DNA from: Pontibacter sp. G13
GTDB taxonomy: Bacteria; Bacteroidota; Bacteroidia; J057
Length of the DNA stretch: 64,000 nt
Assembly: GCF_031851795.1 (NCBI RefSeq)
Contig: NZ_CP134696.1
Location: forward strand, 496,001 to 560,000
Direction: 5' to 3'
The notes under the pieces were generated by a model. That model saw only the letters and a list, made by a program, of their open reading frames with translations, was not told the origin of the DNA and searched no databases. Of this stretch, positions 19,377-28,487 are shown piece after piece (the first letter of the stretch is position 1; each line of letters begins with the position of its first letter). Made by a program: the position numbers and the translations under genes.

Positions 19377-20798
19377 ATGGCCGATTCCCGTTACGAAGCG
19401 ATAAAGCGATACCGGAAGAGTCCCTGGCGCCTTGACAACCGCGTCATCCAATTTCTACTCTGCGTAATTGCAGGGTTTTTCTTTACCTGGCTGGCCTCGG
19501 ACTCCACCTTCACCGATTCTCAGACATACACCCTCTTCATCCTGTTTTTTGCCATCGCCCTATGGATCACGGAGGCGATCCCTCCCTTTGCGGTAGGGAT
19601 TTTGGTGATCGGATTCCTGGTCTACACGCTGGGAAGTTCTTATTTGAACTCCGATCCCATGGAGGTCATGATCTATGTAAACTCGTGGTCCAGCGAAGTC
19701 ATTTGGCTCATGATGGGAGGCTTTTTTCTGGCCGAGGGAATGAGAAGAAGTCGGTTGGACTACGCCTTGTTTCGCCTCACCGCTAATATGTTTGGCTCCA
19801 AACCCAAGCGCCTGCTGATGGGGTTGATGCTGACCACCATGGTCTCCTCCATGGTCATGTCCAACACGGCCACCACAGCCATGATGATCGCGGCGATTGC
19901 TCCATTTCTGGCATCATTGGACAAGCGAGCGCCTTTTTCCAAAGCGCTGCTCTTGGGGATTCCCTCAGCTGCTGCCATCGGGGGCATGGGGACGATCATC
20001 GGTAGCCCACCCAATGCGATTGCCACAGGTGCCTTGGAAAGCGTCGGCCAACGCATGGACTTCGTGCAATGGATGGCATTCGGACTGTTGCCGGCTTTGT
20101 TGCTGACCTACATCATGTGGGTAGCATTGCTCAAGAAATATCCTCCAGCCGTCAAAAATCTGGATCTGAGCTTCATCACTTCCCAAAAGGAACACAGGCC
20201 TACTTCCCTGAAACAATCCCAGCGGATGGTCCTCATCAGTTTGGCTGTAACTGTCACTTTCTGGATGACGAGCCCCATTCACAAAATCCCGTCATCGGCC
20301 ATTGCTGGAATCCCGATCATGATGTTGACGATTACAGGGATTTTAAAGGGAAAAGACATCCGGCGGCTTCCTTGGGACACATTGATGCTGGTGGCGGGGG
20401 GGTTGGCCTTGGGGCAGGCATTGCTGGACACAGGTCTAGCGGAGCATTTTGTCGGGCAACTTCCGATAGACAACCTGAACCCATTTTTCACCGCGCTGGC
20501 CTTGTCGTTGACGACTATGGCGCTTTCCAATGTCATGAGTAACACGGCCACCGCGAGTATCCTGATTCCCATCGCCCTGATCGTGATGCGAGACGATCCA
20601 TATTTGGCCGGTGTCAGTATCGGTCTAAGTGCATCTTGCGCCTTGTTGCTACCGGTATCCACCCCTCCGAATGCGATTGCATTCAGTACAGGGCATCTTC
20701 AGCAGTCTGATTTCAGGTTTGGAGGAATCCTGATTGGGCTTTTGGGGCCGCTGGTGGTGACGATGTGGGTATTTTTCTTGACGCGGGTATTTGGATAA
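19377..20798 (+). CDS. DASS-family (SLC13) sodium-coupled anion symporter
   Basis: This 473-residue inner-membrane carrier has about 11 hydrophobic segments. The two inverted-repeat signatures of the divalent anion:Na+ symporters are both present: SNTATTAMM followed by GSPPNAIATG in the first half, and SNTATASILIPIA followed by STPPNAIAFSTG in the second. These bind Na+ and the carboxylate. The substrate is probably a C4-dicarboxylate, citrate or sulfate and cannot be chosen from sequence. The ATG at 19377 (MADSRYEAIKRYRKS) is preferred over a TTG at 19329. It lies 153 bp after priA and 219 bp before lepA, with no clear terminator on either side. Confidence 0.9.
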   Translation: MADSRYEAIKRYRKSPWRLDNRVIQFLLCVIAGFFFTWLASDSTFTDSQTYTLFILFFAIALWITEAIPPFAVGILVIGFLVYTLGSSYLNSDPMEVMIYVNSWSSEVIWLMMGGFFLAEGMRRSRLDYALFRLTANMFGSKPKRLLMGLMLTTMVSSMVMSNTATTAMMIAAIAPFLASLDKRAPFSKALLLGIPSAAAIGGMGTIIGSPPNAIATGALESVGQRMDFVQWMAFGLLPALLLTYIMWVALLKKYPPAVKNLDLSFITSQKEHRPTSLKQSQRMVLISLAVTVTFWMTSPIHKIPSSAIAGIPIMMLTITGILKGKDIRRLPWDTLMLVAGGLALGQALLDTGLAEHFVGQLPIDNLNPFFTALALSLTTMALSNVMSNTATASILIPIALIVMRDDPYLAGVSIGLSASCALLLPVSTPPNAIAFSTGHLQQSDFRFGGILIGLLGPLVVTMWVFFLTRVFG

Positions 20799-21017
20799 AA
20801 AAGGCCGAATCCCCTAAGTCTCAAACCAGAAGCCTCCTACATGGAAAAATTCGGGTGATATCGGGAAAAAATGAATCGTGAAGCGTTTGTGAAATGAGCG
20901 GTCAAGGTCGTAACTTGCGGCTTGCGAGCGCTAGGGAAATTCCATCGGGAAAACCCCATAGTTGCTAGGACATGGAGCGAGCGGCCACCTCCGCCGCCAG
21001 GGACAAATATTTCGACT

Positions 21018-22805
21018 ATGAAACATCTCCGCAACTTTTGCATCATTGCCCATATCGACCACGGTAAAAGTACCTTGGCCGACCGGATGCTGGAGGCTAC
21101 TTCCACCCTCACTCAGCGGGAAATGATGAACCAGGTGCTGGACAGCATGGATCTTGAACGTGAGAAAGGTATCACCATCAAGAGCCACGCCATCCAGATG
21201 CACTATCAAAAGGATGGGGAAACCTATACCCTCAACTTGATCGACACGCCCGGCCACGTGGACTTTTCCTATGAGGTTTCCCGGGCTATCTCTTCTTGTG
21301 AAGGGGCCCTGCTGGTAGTGGATGCCGCTCAGGGAATCGAGGCGCAAACGATCTCCAACTTGTATCTGGCGCTTGAGCATGATCTGGAAATCATTCCGGT
21401 TCTCAACAAGATCGACTTGCCAAGTGCGAGAATCGAGGAAGTGAGCGACGAAATCATCGAAATGATCGGTTGCGAGCGCGAGGACATCATCCACGCCAGT
21501 GCCAAAAACGGGATCGGGATCACCGATATCCTCGATCGGATCATCGATGAGATTCCTGCACCTCAAGGGGAACCTGAAGCTCCCCTCAAAGCTCTCGTTT
21601 TTGACTCTGTATTCAATCCCTACCGAGGGACCATTGTATATTTCCGGATATTCGACGGAGTCCTGAAGCACAAGGATCGCATCCGATTCATGGCGACAGG
21701 TGGAGAATTCCAAGTGGATGAAGTGGGGGTACTCCAACTCAAGCAGCAACCTATGCCAGAGATTGAAACTGGCTCGGTAGGCTACATGGTTGCAGGTATC
21801 AAGAATCTCCAAGATGTGAAAGCGGGTGACACCATCACCTTGTCCGAGCGTCCTGCAGACGAGCCTGTCAAGGGTTTCCAAGAAGTCAAGCCCATGGTCT
21901 TTGCGGGTATCTACCCCGTGGACAAGGAAGACTTCGAACCGCTTCGTGACTCTCTGGAAAAATTGAAGCTGAACGATGCCTCTCTCGTATTCCAGCCTGA
22001 ATCCTCCGCTGCATTGGGATATGGATTCCGTGCCGGATTCTTGGGAATGCTCCACATGGAGATTATCCAGGAGCGACTGGAGCGTGAATTCAACATGACC
22101 GTGATCACGACCGTCCCAAACGTAGGCTACCGTGCCGTGCTGACGGATGAGGAAGTGATCGCCATTAACAGCCCATCGGATCTGCCGGACAATACCCGCA
22201 TCTCCGAACTTCACGAACCATACATCCGTGCACAGATCATCACAAAAGGTGATTTTATCGGAAAGGTCATGGAGTTGTGTATGGAGAAACGGGGCGAATT
22301 CATCAACCAAGTCTACCTGACTACTGACCGGGTGGAGTTGACCTTCGAATTGCCGCTGGCGGAAGTCGTTTTTGACTTTTTCGACAAGCTCAAGACGATC
22401 TCCCGTGGATATGCCTCCTTCGACTATGAGGTAATCGGATTCCGCGCTTCCAAGCTGGTAAAGATGGATATCCTGCTGAATGGCGACCAGGTGGATGCCC
22501 TCAGTTCCTTGATTCACCGAGACAAAGCATTTGACTTTGGAAAAGCGATCTGTCGCAAATTGAAAGAGCTGATTCCTCGTCAGCAGTACGAGGTAGCCAT
22601 TCAGGCGGCGGTTGGTACCAAGATCATCGCTCGTGAAACCGTGAAAGCCATGCGGAAGGACGTTACCGCCAAATGTTATGGAGGGGATATCTCCCGTAAG
22701 CGGAAACTCCTCGAAAAGCAGAAAGCAGGTAAGAAGCGTATGCGTCAGGTAGGTTCAGTGGAGGTTCCACAATCTGCTTTCCACGCGGTCCTGAAACTCG
22801 ACTAA
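21018..22805 (+). CDS. lepA: Elongation factor 4 (LepA), ribosome back-translocase GTPase
   Basis: At 595 residues it has the family length (about 598). G-domain motifs are AHIDHGKS (residues 11-18, G1), DTPGH (76-80, G3) and NKID (130-133, G4). The C-terminal region unique to LepA ends [21 protein letters not shown]. The protein binds stalled or mistranslocated ribosomes at the membrane or in the cytoplasm and affects initiation and elongation under ionic stress. The start is set at the ATG at 21018 ([10 protein letters not shown]); a longer frame from a TTG at 20922 adds 32 residues not found in the family. It has its own terminator at 22831-22862. Confidence 0.97.
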   Translation: MKHLRNFCIIAHIDHGKSTLADRMLEATSTLTQREMMNQVLDSMDLEREKGITIKSHAIQMHYQKDGETYTLNLIDTPGHVDFSYEVSRAISSCEGALLVVDAAQGIEAQTISNLYLALEHDLEIIPVLNKIDLPSARIEEVSDEIIEMIGCEREDIIHASAKNGIGITDILDRIIDEIPAPQGEPEAPLKALVFDSVFNPYRGTIVYFRIFDGVLKHKDRIRFMATGGEFQVDEVGVLQLKQQPMPEIETGSVGYMVAGIKNLQDVKAGDTITLSERPADEPVKGFQEVKPMVFAGIYPVDKEDFEPLRDSLEKLKLNDASLVFQPESSAALGYGFRAGFLGMLHMEIIQERLEREFNMTVITTVPNVGYRAVLTDEEVIAINSPSDLPDNTRISELHEPYIRAQIITKGDFIGKVMELCMEKRGEFINQVYLTTDRVELTFELPLAEVVFDFFDKLKTISRGYASFDYEVIGFRASKLVKMDILLNGDQVDALSSLIHRDKAFDFGKAICRKLKELIPRQQYEVAIQAAVGTKIIARETVKAMRKDVTAKCYGGDISRKRKLLEKQKAGKKRMRQVGSVEVPQSAFHAVLKLD

Positions 22806-22830
22806 CCAAGCGTTTTCAAATATATAATCT

Positions 22831-22862
22831 GGCTGTCCAATCTTCGGGCAGCCATTTTTTTT
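22831..22862 (+). terminator. Intrinsic terminator of lepA
   Basis: The stem GGCTGTCC/GGGCAGCC (8 bp including one G-U) has a 7-base loop and is followed by A and T8. It begins 25 nt after the lepA stop. Confidence 0.9.
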
Positions 22863-22897
22863 GGATCTCTCTCATAGGAGAAATGCCCAAAATCTTG

Positions 22898-23111
22898 GTG
22901 CGGATGGCTTGCGGGGCGTGAGCAGCCTGAAGGTGTAGTCGGTGAGACGAGGAACGATCCACATGGTGATCATTCTGTCTGCGAGACCACAAAGTCTGGT
23001 TTTCATGGATGCTGCCGACCGAAGCGCCAGCGTAGACCGGAAGGGTGCGACCCAGCGACCATACATGCTGGCGCGTAATCCATGCCCAGATCGCTGGGGC
23101 ACGCCCAAATC
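22898..23111 (+). repeat. Dispersed element, copy A; candidate structured RNA or mobile repeat
   Basis: This 214-bp segment matches the reverse complement of 29326-29527. Three blocks are almost identical: GTGCGGATGGCTTG through GTAGTCGGTGAGA; CGACCGAAGCGCCAGCG through GGGTGCGACCC; and GCGCGTAATCCATGCCCAGA through CACGCCCAAATC. The middle is variable. Three nested stems can form: P1 22914-22920 with 23100-23106, P2 22938-22944 with 23013-23019, and P3 23051-23058 with 23091-23098. Changes between the copies preserve P2 and P3. It begins 36 nt after the lepA terminator in a tail-to-tail gap. Open frames crossing it on both strands are not conserved between copies, so I do not call it coding. 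Confidence 0.8.
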
Positions 23112-23182
23112 ATTCAAGCCCAAACAGAAAGGGTCCCATCTCCCTGCGGGAAATAGGCCCTCCACGAGTTTCGGAAATACGA

Positions 23183-23821
23183 CTATAAATTGTAGCCCAA
23201 CATGAGTTGGAATCCGAAATGGGTATTTCGCTCGTCCTCCAGGTCCGCAATATCCGTGAGGCCGATCAAGTATCTCAATTCGATAAATGCGCCAAACGGG
23301 GCCTCCCAGCCCAGTGCGAATGGCACTTCCAGATCAAAGGTTTTCAAATTGTCCAGCGATCCACGGGTTTCCACGGTATCCGAGTCGGTGATCTGCGTCA
23401 ATTGAAATTCGTTGTCCACCAAGAAAGAGGCTTGAAGACCGATCAGCCCATACAGCCCTTCATAAAAATGGTAGCGAAACAAGACCGGCACCGAAATGTA
23501 CCGTGTGGTAATATCCGAGATGTCCGTTTCGAGACCACCGGGGACGACATTGATTTCCTGCCGCCGGTCGCCGTTTTGCCAGAAAAGCACCTCTGTCTGC
23601 AAGCTGTAGGGCTCCCAGGCCAATTGCAGAGAAAGGCCTGCGACGTAGCCGAGCTTGCCCTCATTGACAGTGGAAAGGGCAAGCCCAAAATCTTCGGAAA
23701 TGCGCGTGAGGCTCATCCCGCCTTTGACGCCAAAGTGAAGTTCCTGAGCCTTGAGGAGCGGGAGCGGCCCCACCACCAGCAAGCTGGCCCAGATGAAAAA
23801 ACGCAAAAAGGTCATTCGCAT
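23183..23821 (-). CDS. Outer-membrane beta-barrel protein (PorT-like family)
   Basis: This 212-residue protein has a signal peptide (MRMTFLRFFIWASLLVVGPLPLLKA) followed by ELHFGVKGGMSLTRIS, the GxKGG start typical of Bacteroidota outer-membrane beta-barrel domains. Alternating hydrophobic strands follow, and the chain ends in a strand and aromatic-aliphatic tail (HFGFQLMLGYNL), as expected for BAM-inserted barrels. About eight strands are expected from the length. It starts 2 bp after the stop of the paralogous gene upstream, so the two are co-transcribed. No specific function can be assigned. The lepA-side dispersed element lies just beyond its 3' end. Confidence 0.85.
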   Translation of the reverse strand: MRMTFLRFFIWASLLVVGPLPLLKAQELHFGVKGGMSLTRISEDFGLALSTVNEGKLGYVAGLSLQLAWEPYSLQTEVLFWQNGDRRQEINVVPGGLETDISDITTRYISVPVLFRYHFYEGLYGLIGLQASFLVDNEFQLTQITDSDTVETRGSLDNLKTFDLEVPFALGWEAPFGAFIELRYLIGLTDIADLEDERNTHFGFQLMLGYNL

Positions 23822-23823
23822 GA

Positions 23824-24447
23824 TCAGTCAAGTCCGATTCCCAATCCAAATGAAAGCACGGAATTGTGGTTGTTCGTGGAGGCTTTGGTGACGTCGTTGA
23901 AGGAAATGGTGTAGCGGGCATCCACAAACAAACTAGGCGTCAGATAGAATGCCACACCGACCAATCCATCCACCGCCACCGGCCGAAACTCATCCCGGCG
24001 CTCGTCTAGTCTTTCAGAACTGTTGGAACCGGAAATGCTCACACGATCCCTCGCCCGCAACAATACGCCCACCTGAGGCCCGAGGAGCACGTGAATGCGC
24101 TCGACGGGAGTCCATCTGAACACCACAGGGAAATTGAGGTACTGGAGGTTCATGGAATGGGATTCTGTCGATTGCCCGGAAGTGTCCTGTCTGACGATTT
24201 CGTATCTAGCTCCCTGCTCACTATATCCGACGCCCAGCTGAGCACCAAATAGGCTATTCCAAGTGAGGGTCGAATACAGCTCGGCATTGAAGCCCGCCCT
24301 TGATTTGAAATTGTCATCGGGGAAATCTGGAATTTTCCCGGTGGAGGTGGCGATGTTCACGGCGATCCGGACACCACCGATCAGATTTTGGCTGTGCGCA
24401 GTACTGAAGGAAAGAAGCAAGATGGCCCAGAAGGTCAGCGATCGCAT
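23824..24447 (-). CDS. Outer-membrane beta-barrel protein, first gene of a two-gene unit
   Basis: This 207-residue protein has a signal peptide (MRSLTFWAILLLSFSTAHSQ) and a predicted eight-stranded barrel: GGVRIAVNIAT, a conserved GVGYSEQGARY strand, LNFPVVFRWTP, a VHVLLGPQ-like strand (HVLLGPQVGVLL) and a final VLSFGLGIGLD. This matches the outer-membrane beta-barrel (PorT-like) family. The downstream gene is a diverged paralogue separated by only 2 bp. The 256-bp region upstream is shared with the MbnP-like gene and contains a CAAAAATA at 24581-24588 (TATTTTTG on the minus strand), a perfect -7 element without a clear -33 partner. The function is unknown. Confidence 0.83.
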   Translation of the reverse strand: MRSLTFWAILLLSFSTAHSQNLIGGVRIAVNIATSTGKIPDFPDDNFKSRAGFNAELYSTLTWNSLFGAQLGVGYSEQGARYEIVRQDTSGQSTESHSMNLQYLNFPVVFRWTPVERIHVLLGPQVGVLLRARDRVSISGSNSSERLDERRDEFRPVAVDGLVGVAFYLTPSLFVDARYTISFNDVTKASTNNHNSVLSFGLGIGLD

Positions 24448-24703
24448 AGATTGTGTTTTGATTGAAGCTGTTTCGTGTATTCCGTTTCGGCTAGATGAGG
24501 AGCTAAAACAACTTCATTGAAAATAGCACAACTGGACACTCCTACACACCCAATATTCTCGATTTCCAAACACACCGAGGCAAAAATAATCTGGTACTGA
24601 AATTTTGCCCTCTGCCAAAGGGCCAGCCCTATACCAAAAATTTGTATCTTGAATATGTTTCACCAAGCATACCTTCAGCCTAATTCTTTTTAATTTTTCA
24701 AGT

Positions 24704-25477
24704 ATGAAAATCAACTTTTTACTGATTACAGCTTGTTTGGGAGGTTTTCTCCTGTTCAGCGGTTGTAACAATGAAGGTTGCACCGACCCAGATTCTCTGA
24801 CTTACAGTCCTGATGCCGAAGAGGACGATGGTTCCTGTACCTATCCCGAGGTGATGCTCCACATGCATCCTTCTGTAGGGATGGAAGATCTCGTCTTGGG
24901 CAACACCTACACCGTAAATGGCACAGCCGTCACCTTCAGCGTGGCGCAATTCTACGTTTCGCAAGTTGCGCTTGCTACTGACGGCAATGCTGATTTTTCC
25001 GATGAATACCTCTTGGTCAACGCCGGCCAGATGATGTATGGAATCGGCGAATTCCCAGCAGTTCACAAGCACATGCTGATGCTCAACATCGGGGTAGACT
25101 CCGCCACCAATCATGCGGACCCCACAACCTATGATGCTAGCCACGTCCTTGCGCCCCAATCTCCCAACATGCACTGGAGCTGGGACAATGGATACATCTT
25201 CATCAAACTGGAAGGCATGTATGACTCAGACGGGGACAATGTACCCGATGCCAACTTCGAATACCACATCGGAAAGGACAGCAATCTGAGACGCATTTCC
25301 CTCGAAGTCCATGCTGAATTGGAGAACACCACCGAAACCATCGACTTGATGGTGGACTATGCCGCGTTCCTAGACGGTATCGACTTTGCGACAGAAGCGG
25401 TCAGCCATACTGGAGATTTCCCTGAAGTGGCGGCCAAGATCGTGGCGAATGTGCCCTCCGTGATTTCTGTAGAATAA
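24704..25477 (+). CDS. MbnP-family lipoprotein
   Basis: This 257-residue protein has a lipoprotein signal (MKINFLLITACLGGFLLFSGC, Cys21) and then a CTDPDSLTYSPDAEEDDGSC motif common at the start of Bacteroidota surface lipoproteins. The rest fits MbnP: VSQVAL, HKHMLMLNIGVDS, NMHWSWDNGYIFIKLEG (conserved Trp-rich segment) and a C-terminal beta-rich half. In methanotrophs MbnP is a substrate of the di-haem enzyme MbnH, which oxidises a Trp to kynurenine and creates a copper site. The next gene is exactly such a di-haem enzyme, 112 bp away, which strongly supports the call. It probably acts in the periplasm or at the outer membrane in metal handling; there is no methanobactin gene here. Confidence 0.85.
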   Translation: MKINFLLITACLGGFLLFSGCNNEGCTDPDSLTYSPDAEEDDGSCTYPEVMLHMHPSVGMEDLVLGNTYTVNGTAVTFSVAQFYVSQVALATDGNADFSDEYLLVNAGQMMYGIGEFPAVHKHMLMLNIGVDSATNHADPTTYDASHVLAPQSPNMHWSWDNGYIFIKLEGMYDSDGDNVPDANFEYHIGKDSNLRRISLEVHAELENTTETIDLMVDYAAFLDGIDFATEAVSHTGDFPEVAAKIVANVPSVISVE

Positions 25478-25589
25478 TTGATTGAAAAAACCTTCGCCAC
25501 CGGGTCCTTGGGGATTTCGGTGGCGATTTGTATGTTATCTGCATCGATTTTTTTCGTTTGCCTCCAAGCACCCAATCTCCATCATTTCC

Positions 25590-26609
25590 ATGAAGAATCG
25601 CTGGATTTGGACATGTACATTCGTTCTAGGCACCATCTGGGGGTGTCAACAACTCATGCCTTCCCGTGCCCTCGAAGGATATTCGAGCATGACTCCACGT
25701 GATTTTCCTGAAATGCCCTTTCCGGAAGACAATGCGCCCACCCGGGCTCGCATCGAACTTGGCCGGATGCTGTTTTTCGACCCGATTCTCAGCCGTGACA
25801 CCACCATTTCTTGCGGCACTTGCCATCTCCAATCGGCTGGACTTGCGGATCATGAACGAGTGAGCGTCGGGATCGAAGGGAGAAAAGGGTTTCGCAATGT
25901 ACCCACGCTGACCAATGTCGGCTATCATCCTTATTTTTTCAAAGAGGGCGGAAGTCCAACCCTCGAAATGCAGGTGCTTGGGCCATTGGAAAATGAAGAC
26001 GAAATGGGCTTCAATGCCGCCCTGCTCAATGACCGTCTCCAAGGTCATCCCATTTACGATCCATTGGCGCAGGAAGCATACGGGCGCCCCATCGACATCT
26101 ATGTGGTCACACGTGCCATTGCCGCCTTCGAACGAACCATGATCAGCGGAAATTCCCCCTATGATCAGTTTCAGCGGGGAGATTCGAGCGCGTTGACGCC
26201 CGCACAGATTCGGGGAAAACAGCTATTCTTCAGCCCTGAGGTAGGATGTACCACCTGTCACTCTGGGTTTGACTTCACCAATTATGCCATGGAGAATATC
26301 GGTTCGCATTTTCCCTACGAAGATCTGGGAAGATACCGCATTTCTGGCGATTCGAGTGACATCGGAAAATTCAAGGTGCCTACTCTCAGAAATGTAGCCG
26401 TTACAGCTCCCTACTTCCATGATGGCGGCATTCCGCACCTGTTTGATGTGCTGGAAATCTACAACTTGGGAGGCGTGGGCCATCCGAATCAACATCCAGC
26501 CATTCATCCATTGGGATTGTCGGACGATGAATTGAGAGATCTAGAGGCATTTTTGGAAGCCCTGACCGATGAGGAGTTCCTGAACAATCCCGCGTTTTCG
26601 GCTCCATAG
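25590..26609 (+). CDS. Di-haem cytochrome c peroxidase family enzyme (MbnH-like)
   Basis: This 339-residue protein has two haem c attachment motifs, CGTCH near residue 75 and CTTCH near residue 220. The bacterial CcpA/MauG/MbnH fold is shown by LGRMLFFDPILSRD, LGPLENEDEMGF, AIAAFERTMISG and the C-terminal VPTLRNVAVTAPYFHDGG. The ATG at 25590 gives a lipoprotein-type leader ending WGC (residue 19); an upstream ATG at 25482 adds 36 residues that do not look like a signal. It follows the MbnP-like gene, so the pair probably performs post-translational oxidation of a Trp in MbnP. Plain H2O2 peroxidase activity is the alternative. It may be exported through Sec and lipidated. Confidence 0.92.
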   Translation: MKNRWIWTCTFVLGTIWGCQQLMPSRALEGYSSMTPRDFPEMPFPEDNAPTRARIELGRMLFFDPILSRDTTISCGTCHLQSAGLADHERVSVGIEGRKGFRNVPTLTNVGYHPYFFKEGGSPTLEMQVLGPLENEDEMGFNAALLNDRLQGHPIYDPLAQEAYGRPIDIYVVTRAIAAFERTMISGNSPYDQFQRGDSSALTPAQIRGKQLFFSPEVGCTTCHSGFDFTNYAMENIGSHFPYEDLGRYRISGDSSDIGKFKVPTLRNVAVTAPYFHDGGIPHLFDVLEIYNLGGVGHPNQHPAIHPLGLSDDELRDLEAFLEALTDEEFLNNPAFSAP

Positions 26610-26786
26610 CAAGGATCATCATCCCATCAGGACAATTGATTCAGGAAGACTCAACGTCCCATCCTCGCTGAGCAGACGCTCAGATTTACCATTTACGCAC
26701 CATTGTACCATTCAAGCAAAAAAATTTTATATTACGGTTATTGAAAACATCCTAGTGCTTGATTCCGAGTTCATCCGACCTGTTGC

Positions 26787-28460
26787 ATGAGTCTGCCGAA
26801 CACTCCTTCCCCCACCTTGCCTGCTCCCCTTTCCACTTCTTTGCTCACTGAATTTATAGCTGTCGAACAATCCCATCCAGACACCGTGGCCTTTCGGCAA
26901 TTTCACGGTCAAGAATGGGAACGGTGGACCTATGCAGAAGTGGGCCATCAAGCACGAGTTCTGGTGCAGGCATTTCGCCAAATGGGCCTCGAACCCAAAG
27001 CCAAAATTGGCGTGTATGGGGAATCTTCGGCCTACCATGCGATCACCCATCTCGCCTTGCAAATGGGCGGATTTGTGGCGGTACCCCTCAGCCATCAACT
27101 CTCCGGCAAGGTATTGCTGAACCGAATCCAAGTGGCGGATGTCAAGGCGATGGTCATCGGCAAAATGCCCACTCTCCAGATTTTGGAGGAAATCATGCCC
27201 AAGGGCCTTATCGGGATTGCGAGCCCACTTTGCCCGGAGTCGCATACCTACATGAAGTGGTCCGATATCCAAGCGCAGTTCCCCCCCAGTCAGGGCCTTC
27301 ATCCTAGCTCCCCGATGGACATCACGAGCATTTCCTTCGGAGATCAAGACCAGATGATCCCACATACCTTTCAGGAGATCCAAGCGCTTGGAGAGACCTT
27401 GGAGGACACCTTGGACATGTCCCAGCCTCGGGGCAGTCTGTTCGTTCATCCTGCCTACCCGACTAACTCCTTCCACCACTGGATCTGGACCCTCGGAATC
27501 GCCAAACGAATTCCCGTGTGTTTTGCCTCGCCCAGATCATGGCGAGAAGCGCTCAGGCAATATCCGGCATACAACCTCATCGCACATTCGGATGACTGGC
27601 GTCAACTATTCCAGAAACTCTCCGACATACACGCCTACTGGAAGTGGATGGTTCTGCTGTCTATTCCCATCTTTGATCTCGTCCTGAAGCACCGGACGCG
27701 GAAGATCCTTGGGCTACACAAGCTGCAAGTGGCTGTTTCGGAAGGCCAGCCCCTCTCTCCGCAAGCCCTGGCTCTGTTCCGGAAATTGGGCATTCACGTG
27801 CTCGAAATGTATGGCCATCCCGAGGCCCTGGGTGCACTCACCATCAATCGCCCTGCCCTCATACAAGCAGGAACCAAGGGACAACCATTCCCCAAATGCG
27901 AGCTCAAAGTCCACCGAGAGTCCGGGGAGATCATCGCCAAGGCCCCTTGGTTGGCCAAGCGAAAGCTCGATCCAGAGGCCCCCTCCCGGATTCAGGAAGG
28001 ATGGCTGCACACGGGCAAACGTGGAAGCTGGGCCGAAACCGGGCAATTGATCGTGGAGGGAGATTTGGACAAGCCCTATCCGGCCAAGGGAACTGGAGAA
28101 ATGTGCATTCAGCAGATCGAAGGCAAATTCACCGATATCCACGGGATCAAGCGGGCCGTGATTCTCGAAAAACCCAATGGCAAAAAGTGGGCTTACCTCA
28201 ACATGGAACGCCCATTGTCCGATTTGCTGCCCGACAAACTCAGGAACCAATCCGCCCGGATCTTGAAAAAGGTGAACCAAACCCTTCTTCCTGAGCTGCG
28301 AATTGACCATCTTGTCGTAATGGAAGCTGACTGGACGGCCCATCAAGGCGGACTCTTACCGAGTCTCGAAGCCGACCGCGATTGGATAGCCGACAAGGCC
28401 AGCAAGCTCAAATGGTCCCATCCAAAGCTTCCCGCAGTACTCCTGGAATCGGAAGACTGA
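26787..28460 (+). CDS. Degenerate acyl-CoA synthetase (ANL superfamily) homologue, probable pseudoenzyme
   Basis: This 557-residue intact protein follows the AMP-forming long-chain acyl-CoA synthetase fold: FRQFHGQEWERWTYAEVGHQA at the start, KIGVYGESSAYH, and VLEMYGHPEALG where the family has YGxTE. The Gly/Thr-rich ATP loop (usually YTSGTTGxPKG) is replaced by ISFGDQDQMIPH, the TGD of the DGWxxTGD motif reads TGK (EGWLHTGKRG), and the GRxKD hinge appears as EGDLDKP. These are essential in the family, so ATP-dependent activation is unlikely. The frame is uninterrupted over 1.67 kb, which argues against a decaying pseudogene. A 27-bp gap separates it from the SDR downstream. A binding or regulatory role in lipid metabolism is inference. 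The start is the ATG at 26787. Confidence 0.8.
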   Translation: MSLPNTPSPTLPAPLSTSLLTEFIAVEQSHPDTVAFRQFHGQEWERWTYAEVGHQARVLVQAFRQMGLEPKAKIGVYGESSAYHAITHLALQMGGFVAVPLSHQLSGKVLLNRIQVADVKAMVIGKMPTLQILEEIMPKGLIGIASPLCPESHTYMKWSDIQAQFPPSQGLHPSSPMDITSISFGDQDQMIPHTFQEIQALGETLEDTLDMSQPRGSLFVHPAYPTNSFHHWIWTLGIAKRIPVCFASPRSWREALRQYPAYNLIAHSDDWRQLFQKLSDIHAYWKWMVLLSIPIFDLVLKHRTRKILGLHKLQVAVSEGQPLSPQALALFRKLGIHVLEMYGHPEALGALTINRPALIQAGTKGQPFPKCELKVHRESGEIIAKAPWLAKRKLDPEAPSRIQEGWLHTGKRGSWAETGQLIVEGDLDKPYPAKGTGEMCIQQIEGKFTDIHGIKRAVILEKPNGKKWAYLNMERPLSDLLPDKLRNQSARILKKVNQTLLPELRIDHLVVMEADWTAHQGGLLPSLEADRDWIADKASKLKWSHPKLPAVLLESED

Positions 28461-28487
28461 CCTTTTTCTTCTAAGGACTATTACTCA

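Noticed and set aside
20931-22517. A 528-codon open frame antisense to lepA
   Set aside because: It is an overlap artefact of codon usage; lepA is conserved along its entire length on the other strand.
22872-23205. Open frames of 87-97 codons on both strands across dispersed element copy A
   Set aside because: The corresponding frames in copy B differ in start, stop and middle sequence, while the base pairing is kept, so a non-coding element is more likely.
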